The notes beneath the pieces were generated by a model. That model was not told the DNA's origin and made no database searches. It saw only the letters and a program-made list of their open reading frames with translations. DNA of 5,083 bases from Verrucomicrobiota bacterium. GTDB lineage: Bacteria; Verrucomicrobiota; Verrucomicrobiia; Chthoniobacterales; UBA10450. Location of the stretch: assembly GCA_003218525.1 (NCBI GenBank), contig QHNU01000168.1, positions 1-5,083 of the forward strand, read 5' to 3'. The translations under genes and the position numbers were made by a program. Below are positions 1 through 5,083 of this stretch, piece after piece; the first letter of the stretch is position 1, and the number at the start of each line of letters is the position of its first letter.

Positions 1-2462
1 TTCAAGCGTGGCTTGGTCACGCGAGGTTTCCGCGGCTCGAATTCGAAGCCGACCTTCCCGTTTTCCAGTTTCAGATAAGCGGAAAAGGCCCGACCTTTTT
101 TCGATATGAATTTCGGTAGGAGATCCGTCTTTCCGGCGTCCATCAATTTCTGGACCTGCTCCTTCGGAATCTCGCGCTGTAGAATGACACGGCTAATTCG
201 AAATGTGCAACGAGGCGGTTTTTCGAGTGTTTGTTCGCAGGTGTAGGAATTCTCCAAGGCAAAAACTTTGCCCTCCCGGCAGAGCGGACAGAGCCCGATT
301 TCTTCGTGACGTTCCCGATCGATCGTTACGATCGAGTCCGCGCCATTTTCCCCGAAATCGAACTGCTGCTTGAAATCGTCACCAAGTTTGACTATGGCGG
401 AGAACGGCCGCCCCATTTTGCTGCGAAAGCCAACGAGCGGACCAATGTGGCCTTTCTCGAGTAAGGTGCGGACTTCCTCACCATCAAACAAACGCCCGGC
501 CATTGTCTTCCAGACGATCAGTTCGCAGGTACGGCAACGAAACGTCCGGTAATCCTCGTCAAATGGACCGCCGCCGCATTTTGGACACTTCACTTCAAGG
601 GTCTCGAAGTTCCCGCTGACGCTGTCGCCCTCGAACGATTTGGCCTTATCGACGATGTCGCGCGTGAATTCCTTGATCTGCGACATGAAATCGCTGCGCT
701 GCATTGCGCGGTTCTGGATTTGTTTGAGCTTAAATTCCCATTCCCCGGTCATTTCCGGCGAACAGAGAGCGGATACGCCAATCCCCCGCAGCAGAGTGAT
801 GAGCGCCATTCCTTTTGCCGTCGCGATCAGTTCACGGCCCTGCCGAATGACATAGCCATCGTGGATCAACCCCTCAATGATCGCTGCGCGCGTGGCTGGA
901 GTGCCGAGTCCCTTCTGGATCATGGCCTCACGCAATTCCTCGTCTTCGACGAGTTTGCCTGCACCTTCCATAGAGGAGAGCAGGGTCGCTTCATTGAAGC
1001 GCGCCGGCGGCTTTGTTTCATTCTGCTTGATCTCAATGACGGTGACCCGGGCCGATTCGTTTGGCGCGATCTCGACCAGCGCATCCTCGTCGTCGCCGTT
1101 CGCCGCCTCGCGCCCGTAAATCGCAAGCCAGCCCGGTTCCTTAATAATTTTGCCCTCGGTCTTAAAGGCATCTCCGTTGACGCGTGTGATCCGCGTGGTC
1201 ACTTCGAATTGCGCGGCCGGGAAAAACACTGCGATGAACCGGCGCACAATCATGTCGTAGATGCGCTGCTGATATTCGTCCAAACCGCGGGGTATTTCAC
1301 CGCTCGGGACGACGGCGAAGTGGTCGGAGATCTTCGCGTTATTAAAGATTCGTTTCGATGGCTTGACCCAATTTTTGTCGAGCACCGCGCGCGCGTGCGG
1401 CCCGAGGGTTGCGTCTTTAATTTTGCTCAGAGTCCCCTTAACCGTGCCTAGGTAATCCTCCGGGAGATAACGTGAGTCGGTGCGCGGATAAGTGATAGCC
1501 TTGTGCTTCTCGTAAAGTTGCTGCGCTATTTGCAACGTTCGCTTGGCGCTGAAGCCGCGCGCATTGGCATCGCGCTGAAGACTGGTCAAATCGTAAAGCA
1601 AGGGCGGCGCCTGGGTCGTCGGCTTACGTTCCTCCGTCGCGATCCCGGTCTTCTGCTGACATCGCGCCTTGATTTCTTCCGCCTCTTCCGCCGACCAAAT
1701 CCGTTCCGGCCGTGCGTCTTCATCGCCGTTTTTGGCGAACTCTTCGCGAAACCATCGGCCACGATAGGTTCCAGCGGCGACATCGAAGTCGCCAAATATC
1801 TCGAAGAACGTGCGCGGTTTGAAGGCGTGAATTTTCTCTTCGCGTTCGGTCAGAATCGCCAACGTCGGCGTTTGCACGCGACCAACAGGCGTAAGTTGAA
1901 ACCCGCCGGTCTTATTGTTGAACGCCGTCATCGCCCGAGTCCCGTTAATCCCAACCAGCCAATCGCTTTCCGAACGGCAGACCGCGGCCTGCGCGAGTGG
2001 GATCATTTCCTGATCTGCCCGCAGATGCTGGAACGCTTCACGAATTGACTCCTTAGTCATTGACTGCAACCACAGCCGCCGAACCGGCTTCTTAATTCCC
2101 GCCGATTTGACCAGATACCGGAAAATCAGTTCCCCTTCCCGGCCAGCATCACAGGCGTTGATCAGCTCGGTCACGTCCTCGCGTTTCATCAGACGCTTGA
2201 GTAAATTAAAACGCGCTTTTGTTTTTTCGATCGGCCGCAGCTCAAATTTATCCGGGATAATCGGCAAATTCGCAAAGCTCCATTTCCCGCGTTTCAGATC
2301 GAGCTCCGTTGGCAACGCCAGCTCGACCAAATGGCCAATGGCAGAGGACAAGACATAACGATCGCTTTCGAAGTGATCGTCTTGCTTTTTGAAGCCACCG
2401 AGAGCACGGGCCAAATCGCTCGCGACACTCGGTTTTTCAGCAATAATCAACGACTTAGACAT
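1..2462 (-). CDS. topB: Type IA DNA topoisomerase, topoisomerase III (TopB)-like, 3' end outside window
   Basis: A single open frame of 820 codons runs from the ATG at 2462 off the left edge with no stop; I read it codon by codon. The enzyme cuts one DNA strand through a 5'-phosphotyrosine and passes another strand through the gap, relaxing or decatenating DNA in the cytoplasm. The N-terminal TOPRIM domain (about residues 2-145) has the catalytic Glu9-Lys10 pair and the motif DAGREGE at 105-111. The type IA core follows, with GRVQTPTL (194-201), the active site ITYPRTDS (Tyr325, Arg327), SDHFAVVPSG (379-388) and GLGTPATRA (518-526). YPR rather than YMR at the active site, and Tyr325 close to E. 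coli TopB Tyr328, favour topoisomerase III over TopA. The C-terminal extension has two zinc-ribbon/Toprim_Crpt-like units (Cys626/629/643/646 and Cys725/728/742/752). The visible part already exceeds E. coli TopB (about 650 residues). It lies 39 nt downstream of dprA, probably in the same transcript. Databases may label it simply DNA topoisomerase I/III. Confidence 0.93.
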   Translation of the reverse strand, partial: MSKSLIIAEKPSVASDLARALGGFKKQDDHFESDRYVLSSAIGHLVELALPTELDLKRGKWSFANLPIIPDKFELRPIEKTKARFNLLKRLMKREDVTELINACDAGREGELIFRYLVKSAGIKKPVRRLWLQSMTKESIREAFQHLRADQEMIPLAQAAVCRSESDWLVGINGTRAMTAFNNKTGGFQLTPVGRVQTPTLAILTEREEKIHAFKPRTFFEIFGDFDVAAGTYRGRWFREEFAKNGDEDARPERIWSAEEAEEIKARCQQKTGIATEERKPTTQAPPLLYDLTSLQRDANARGFSAKRTLQIAQQLYEKHKAITYPRTDSRYLPEDYLGTVKGTLSKIKDATLGPHARAVLDKNWVKPSKRIFNNAKISDHFAVVPSGEIPRGLDEYQQRIYDMIVRRFIAVFFPAAQFEVTTRITRVNGDAFKTEGKIIKEPGWLAIYGREAANGDDEDALVEIAPNESARVTVIEIKQNETKPPARFNEATLLSSMEGAGKLVEDEELREAMIQKGLGTPATRAAIIEGLIHDGYVIRQGRELIATAKGMALITLLRGIGVSALCSPEMTGEWEFKLKQIQNRAMQRSDFMSQIKEFTRDIVDKAKSFEGDSVSGNFETLEVKCPKCGGGPFDEDYRTFRCRTCELIVWKTMAGRLFDGEEVRTLLEKGHIGPLVGFRSKMGRPFSAIVKLGDDFKQQFDFGENGADSIVTIDRERHEEIGLCPLCREGKVFALENSYTCEQTLEKPPRCTFRISRVILQREIPKEQVQKLMDAGKTDLLPKFISKKGRAFSAYLKLENGKVGFEFEPRKPRVTKPRL

Positions 2463-2468
2463 GTCTCG

Positions 2469-2472
2469 CCTC
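2469..2472 (-). promoter_or_regulatory. Shine-Dalgarno site of the topoisomerase gene
   Basis: On the minus strand the sequence TGAGGCGAGAC immediately precedes the ATG at 2462. The GAGG core has a spacing of 6 nt, which is normal for a ribosome binding site. It supports the chosen start, as does the protein itself: the conserved TOPRIM opening (LIIAEKPSVA) begins at residue 5. It is the clearest Shine-Dalgarno sequence in the window. Confidence 0.7.
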
Positions 2473-2501
2473 AATTACACGAGCAGCACGTTGCGGACGA
2501 A

Positions 2502-3602
2502 TTACGCCAGTTTAACGAAATAATTTCCTGGCAATTGTTTAACGAGCCGCTTCAGCTCGAGGCGCAGGAGGGTAGAAGAGACAGCGGCGGTTGGCAAATT
2601 ACATTTGGTCGCAATCGTGTCGATCCGGGTTTCGCTCGAATCAATTGCATCATAAACACTGCGCTCGGACTCGGAGAGCTCGGGGAGTGGCCGCCCGGCG
2701 AGAGTCGGGACAATTTTTGTTTCCGGTAACAAAATCTGCAAATCATCGAGAATATCGGAGGCGTCCATGACCAATTTCGCGCCTTGTTGAATGAGCCGGT
2801 TTGACCCCATTGCGCTCGGCGCGTTAATATGACCGGGCACCGCATAAACGGATCGGCCTTGTTCAATCGCCTGCGAGGCCGTGATCAAAGCACCGCTGTT
2901 TAAGCCAGCTTCCACCACTAGAATTCCCTGACTCCAGCCACTGATGATTCGATTGCGCATAGGAAAGGTTTGACGATCAGGCTCAATTTCCATTGAAAAC
3001 TCGGACACAATCGCACCGTTTCCGTTGCGAATTTTCTCGGCCAACCCGGCGTTTTCCGGCGGATACAGTTTCGCCAATCCAGAGCCAATAACTGCAATGG
3101 TGCGCCCCTTGGACGCAAGGGCGCCTTGATGCGCAGCGGTATCTATTCCGCGGGCGAGGCCACTGATCACAGTGAGCCCGGCGTAAGCCAATTGATAGGC
3201 AAGTTTCTTGGCCGATTCGCTTCCGTAATGCGTCGTGCGCCGCGATCCGATGATGCCAATGGCGTGATGATCGCGCTCACACAATTCACCCCAGACATAG
3301 AGCACGATTGGTGGCGCATGGATCTCGCTCAGGGATTTTGGATAATATTCTGATTCCGTGGTAATTACTTCGACGCCGAACTCGCGAATCCGTTGCAATT
3401 CCGCAGGAAGATCGACGAGCGATTCCCATGCTGCAATTTGCTGGGCGACCTCCGGTCCAATGCCCTCGATCGATCGCAATTGGTCTCGTTTCGCGGCGAG
3501 TACGTTTTCCGGTGAACCGAACACTTGCAGCAGCTTACGCAGCCGCACCGGCCCGATGGTTGGAAGCATGTTGAGTGCAATACAAGCTTCCGTGGAATTC
3601 AT
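2502..3602 (-). CDS. dprA: DNA-processing protein DprA/Smf (RecA loader)
   Basis: A complete 366-residue protein of the DprA/Smf family, of typical length. Family members bind incoming or exposed single-stranded DNA in the cytoplasm, work on SSB-coated strands and load RecA, protecting DNA during natural transformation and recombination. Residues about 5-65 form the N-terminal SAM/helix-hairpin-helix-like part (LPTIGPVRLRKLL, then IEGIGPEVA). The Rossmann-fold core (about 80-290) carries GIIGSRRTTHYG (116-127), SGLARGIDTAAHQGA (147-161), the FPMRNRIISG stretch (213-222), LVVEAGLNSGALITA (228-242) and GSNRLIQQGAKLV (266-278). Residues about 305-366 fit the C-terminal winged-helix domain (DprA_WH/DML1-like). 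The core reads ISGWS and GLNSG where many homologues have ISGLS and GLRSG; both look like mild variants. The ATG at 3602 has no clear Shine-Dalgarno sequence; the bases just upstream are A/T-rich (TATTAAAA). It lies 98 nt after ssb and 39 nt before the topoisomerase gene. Confidence 0.97.
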   Translation of the reverse strand: MNSTEACIALNMLPTIGPVRLRKLLQVFGSPENVLAAKRDQLRSIEGIGPEVAQQIAAWESLVDLPAELQRIREFGVEVITTESEYYPKSLSEIHAPPIVLYVWGELCERDHHAIGIIGSRRTTHYGSESAKKLAYQLAYAGLTVISGLARGIDTAAHQGALASKGRTIAVIGSGLAKLYPPENAGLAEKIRNGNGAIVSEFSMEIEPDRQTFPMRNRIISGWSQGILVVEAGLNSGALITASQAIEQGRSVYAVPGHINAPSAMGSNRLIQQGAKLVMDASDILDDLQILLPETKIVPTLAGRPLPELSESERSVYDAIDSSETRIDTIATKCNLPTAAVSSTLLRLELKRLVKQLPGNYFVKLA

Positions 3603-3638
3603 TTTTAATACACGTCGGAGATTCTCTTACCGGGCCCA

Positions 3639-3676
3639 GCGAGAAACGCAGAGCCCATGGCCACTGCGTCTCTCGC
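3639..3676 (-). repeat. Long inverted repeat (13-bp stem) in the ssb-dprA spacer
   Basis: Arms at 3639-3651 and 3664-3676 are complementary over 13 bases with one exception. In minus-strand RNA that position is a G·U wobble, so the stem is fully paired; in plus-strand RNA it would be an A-C mismatch. The 12-nt loop (3652-3663) contains CCATGG and could add three inner pairs. On the minus strand no U-run follows the stem (the next bases are TGGGCCCGG), so it is not a standard intrinsic terminator. It may be an RNA processing or stability hairpin, an attenuator, or one copy of a dispersed intergenic repeat. The structure is seen in the sequence; its role is unknown. Confidence 0.75.
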
Positions 3677-3689
3677 GGCGATCGCGAGA
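3671..3689 (-). repeat. Second, overlapping hairpin after ssb
   Basis: A 7-bp perfect stem has arms TCTCGCG (3671-3677) and CGCGAGA (3683-3689) around a 5-nt loop (3678-3682). It begins 11 nt after the ssb stop codon on the minus strand. Its distal arm shares bases 3671-3676 with the larger stem at 3639-3676, so the two folds are mutually exclusive. In the transcript this one would form first. GCGATCGC, a perfect 8-base palindrome, lies at 3678-3685. There is no U-tract after it in the direction of the genes. Confidence 0.6.
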
Positions 3690-3700
3690 TTATTTATGAA

Positions 3701-4150
3701 TTAAAACGGAATCTCGTCGTCGTCCGGTTCAGACGGCCCAGGGGGTTTTGGCGCTGCGGTCGGTTTGGCCGAGCGCGCCGGGCGATCTCCTTCATCTCCA
3801 ATATCGGCAGCCCCACCACGGCTGCCGAGCATCTGCATCGTCTCACCGATGACTTTGAGCTTGCTTCGCTTTTGTCCGGACTGTTTGTCATCCCATGTAT
3901 CGAGCTGAAGCCGACCCTCAATAAAAACAGGGCGTCCTTTTTTCAGGTACTCCCCCGCCACCTCGGCGGTCCTTCCCCAAAAGGTCACATCCACGAACGT
4001 GACTTCTTCGCGTTTTTCACCGTTCTCAAGGGTGTATTGCCGATTGACTGCGATGCCGAGATCCGCGACCGCGCTGCCTTTTGGCGTGTAGCGCACCTCG
4101 GGATCGCGCGTCAAATTTCCGAGCAGGATAACTTTATTAAAACTGGCCAT
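3701..4150 (-). CDS. ssb: Single-stranded DNA-binding protein SSB
   Basis: A complete 149-residue SSB, typical of a tetrameric bacterial protein with one OB fold per subunit. It coats single-stranded DNA during replication, repair and recombination, and recruits partner enzymes through its tail. The OB fold covers about residues 1-108: the opening NKVILLGNLTRDPEVRYTPKG, then VDVTFWGRTAEVAGEYLKKG (Trp58) and the strand around RLQLDTWDD (Trp86). A disordered Gly/Pro/Ala-rich linker (about 110-142) leads to the acidic tip DDDEIPF, a close match to the DDDIPF partner-binding tail, so the protein is intact at both ends. The start at 4150 lies 18 nt after the rpsF stop. Only a weak GGA precedes the ATG, which suggests translation coupled to rpsF. 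The order rpsF-ssb is common in bacteria, but the usual third gene rpsR is absent; the next gene is dprA, whose product works on SSB-coated DNA. Confidence 0.98.
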   Translation of the reverse strand: MASFNKVILLGNLTRDPEVRYTPKGSAVADLGIAVNRQYTLENGEKREEVTFVDVTFWGRTAEVAGEYLKKGRPVFIEGRLQLDTWDDKQSGQKRSKLKVIGETMQMLGSRGGAADIGDEGDRPARSAKPTAAPKPPGPSEPDDDEIPF

Positions 4151-4168
4151 GATCCGGTTTTAACGGAC

Positions 4169-4513
4169 TTACTTTCCGGGGGCGACTTTTTTCGGTTCCT
4201 CTGCGCGCGATCGCTTCTCGCTCTTGGGTTTTAATCGCTGGTAGTGTTGCTGGTAAACTTCAGGGTCGAGCTTAAATTTCGAGCGCAATTTCGAAATTAG
4301 TTGCGGGTCGGCGTCAAAAACAAAGTTCACATAAAATCCACTATCGAGTTCGCCAGCCTGATAAGAGAACTGCCGTTTGTCCATTCTCTGCACCTGCTCG
4401 ATTTTTGCCCCCTCCTTCTCAAACTCCGATTCCAGCCGGTCGACCACGTCTTTGACGGTGTCGTCTTTTCCCTGCGTATTCAGCACGAAGAGCGCTTCGT
4501 AACGATTCATCAT
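4169..4513 (-). CDS. rpsF: 30S ribosomal protein S6
   Basis: A 114-residue S6-family protein, which binds the central domain of 16S rRNA together with S18 on the platform of the small subunit. The opening MNRYEALFVLNTQ matches the usual M-R-R-Y-E start, and a long helix follows (about residues 16-36). The central RMDKRQFSYQAGELDSGFYV (43-62) corresponds to the family's R-K-L-A-Y-x-I...G-Y-Y strand region, followed by FDADPQLISKLRSKFKLDPEV. After residue 86 the sequence departs from the common V-L-R-Y-L-I-V strand (here YQQHYQRLKPK) and ends in a charged, Lys-rich tail. Two tandem ATG codons (4513 and 4510) are both possible starts; the second would give the more canonical MNRYE. The first overlaps the pth stop in an ATGA, and the second abuts it as TGATG, so either implies translational coupling. 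There is only a weak purine-rich stretch (GAAGAA) upstream. Confidence 0.95.
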   Translation of the reverse strand: MMNRYEALFVLNTQGKDDTVKDVVDRLESEFEKEGAKIEQVQRMDKRQFSYQAGELDSGFYVNFVFDADPQLISKLRSKFKLDPEVYQQHYQRLKPKSEKRSRAEEPKKVAPGK

Positions 4514-5083
4514 GATTCTTCAGCTTTGTTGAAGTTGTTCATCGCGGATGTTATTCCATTGTCAACGGCCCATTTAATGGCTTTCGCGGCGCGTTCGATC
4601 ATCGCGTTCACCTTCGGCTTCTCTTCTTCGAAGAACGGTGAAAGCACGTAATCGACCGAGGCGCGCTCCGGCGCCTCCCCAATTCCCAGTCGCAACCGTG
4701 GGATATCCTCGCTGCCGAAACTCACGATCACAGATTCCAACCCATTGTGACCGCCAGGGCCGCCGCTTTCTCGAATGCGCAATCGACCCAAGGGCAACGC
4801 GAAATCATCCACCACCACGAGAATTTCAGCTGGGCCGATCCTGTAGAAATCTGCCACCGCTGCGAGCGCGCTTCCGCTTCGATTCATGAACGTAAGCGGT
4901 TTCATCAAAAGGGCGGCGCCAGTTCGAGCAATGGCGGCGTCCCATTTTGCCTGTCGCTCAAACACAGTCCGGGCGCTCTGTGCGAAGAAATCGAGCACGG
5001 CGAAGCCGATGTTGTGACGAGTCCCGGCATAATCCGGGCCCGGGTTTCCGAGCCCAGCGACAAGCCGAATGCGTGAATCCGCC
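4510..5083 (-). CDS. pth: Peptidyl-tRNA hydrolase, 5' end outside window
   Basis: This enzyme hydrolyses the ester bond of peptidyl-tRNAs that drop off ribosomes, recycling tRNA in the cytoplasm. The frame is open from the right edge (codons from 5082) to the TGA at 4510-4512, with 190 residues visible; the usual total is about 190-200, so only a few N-terminal residues are missing. The visible protein begins ADSRIRLVAGLGNPG and continues GPDYAGTRHNIGF, containing the substrate-binding Asn13 and catalytic His23. Also present are PLTFMNRSG (Asn67), VVVDDFALPLG (Asp93) and GGPGGHNGL (His112), the expected catalytic and tRNA-binding residues. A GTG at 4996-4998 is an internal Val codon, not the start: beginning there would remove the catalytic His. 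The stop overlaps the rpsF ATG. No frameshift or missing key residue is seen. Confidence 0.97.
   Translation of the reverse strand, partial: ADSRIRLVAGLGNPGPDYAGTRHNIGFAVLDFFAQSARTVFERQAKWDAAIARTGAALLMKPLTFMNRSGSALAAVADFYRIGPAEILVVVDDFALPLGRLRIRESGGPGGHNGLESVIVSFGSEDIPRLRLGIGEAPERASVDYVLSPFFEEEKPKVNAMIERAAKAIKWAVDNGITSAMNNFNKAEES

Noticed and set aside
319..335. Hairpin TCGATCG-TTA-CGATCGA as a regulatory element
   Set aside because: It lies well inside the topoisomerase coding frame and arises from adjacent Ile/Val/Asp/Arg codons, with nothing to indicate a regulatory role.
720..1451. 243-residue plus-strand reading frame antisense to the topoisomerase gene
   Set aside because: It is codon-register antisense to a strongly conserved gene. 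It stays open because the opposite strand rarely uses TTA, CTA or TCA codons. The translation is rich in Arg and shows no recognisable domain.
1503..2048. 181-residue plus-strand reading frame
   Set aside because: Same antisense register inside the topoisomerase core (active-site Tyr325 to beyond GRVQTPTL); no motif, no ribosome binding site, and the true gene on the other strand is certain.
3639..3689. Intrinsic terminator between ssb and dprA
   Set aside because: The stems are strong, but neither is followed by a U-run on the minus strand, and on the plus strand there is no gene to terminate. Kept as inverted repeats only.
3575..4234. 219-residue plus-strand reading frame spanning the dprA start, spacer, ssb and the rpsF end
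   Set aside because: It runs antisense across three real gene boundaries, lacks any recognisable domain, and its codons mirror the conserved ssb frame.
4510..4998. Start of pth at the GTG at 4998
   Set aside because: The frame continues upstream with LVAGLGNPG and TRHNIGF, which hold essential Pth residues; the GTG is an internal Val codon.

Overview
This window is a compact block of five housekeeping and DNA-metabolism genes, all read on the minus strand. In transcription order (right to left) they are pth (peptidyl-tRNA hydrolase, 5' end just outside the window), rpsF (ribosomal protein S6), ssb (single-stranded DNA-binding protein), dprA (DNA-processing/recombination mediator) and a long type IA DNA topoisomerase of the topoisomerase III (TopB) type, whose 3' end lies beyond position 1. 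I see no tRNA, rRNA, CRISPR array, insertion sequence or phage gene. Coding density is very high, and the plus strand carries only antisense shadow reading frames.

The proteins are clearly bacterial. The mid-to-high G+C content, the pth-rpsF-ssb order without rpsR, the divergent C-terminus of S6, and a Toprim_Crpt-bearing topoisomerase next to dprA make me favour a Verrucomicrobiota-like soil or freshwater bacterium (Spartobacteria/Chthoniobacterales type). This placement is an inference from gene order and protein style remembered from that group, not a demonstrated assignment.

Layout. At 4510-5083 is pth, which overlaps the rpsF start in an ATGA arrangement. At 4169-4513 is rpsF. After an 18-nt gap, ssb occupies 3701-4150. 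A 98-nt intergenic spacer (3603-3700) follows, holding two overlapping inverted repeats that cannot both fold at once. dprA occupies 2502-3602. After a 39-nt gap with a good Shine-Dalgarno site, the topoisomerase runs from 2462 off the left edge, with 820 codons visible and no interruption.

The first two genes serve translation (recycling of peptidyl-tRNA; small-subunit assembly). The last three act on single-stranded DNA: SSB coats it, DprA loads RecA onto SSB-coated strands (natural transformation and recombination), and a topoisomerase III-type enzyme passes or decatenates single strands. The spacer hairpins sit at the boundary between the translation/ssb part and the dprA-topoisomerase part, so they are the best candidate for a regulatory or processing element here. 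I found no wholly new system. The points worth a second look are the spacer hairpins, the TopB-type enzyme in the position where many bacteria carry topA, the TOPRIM motif variant, and the missing rpsR.
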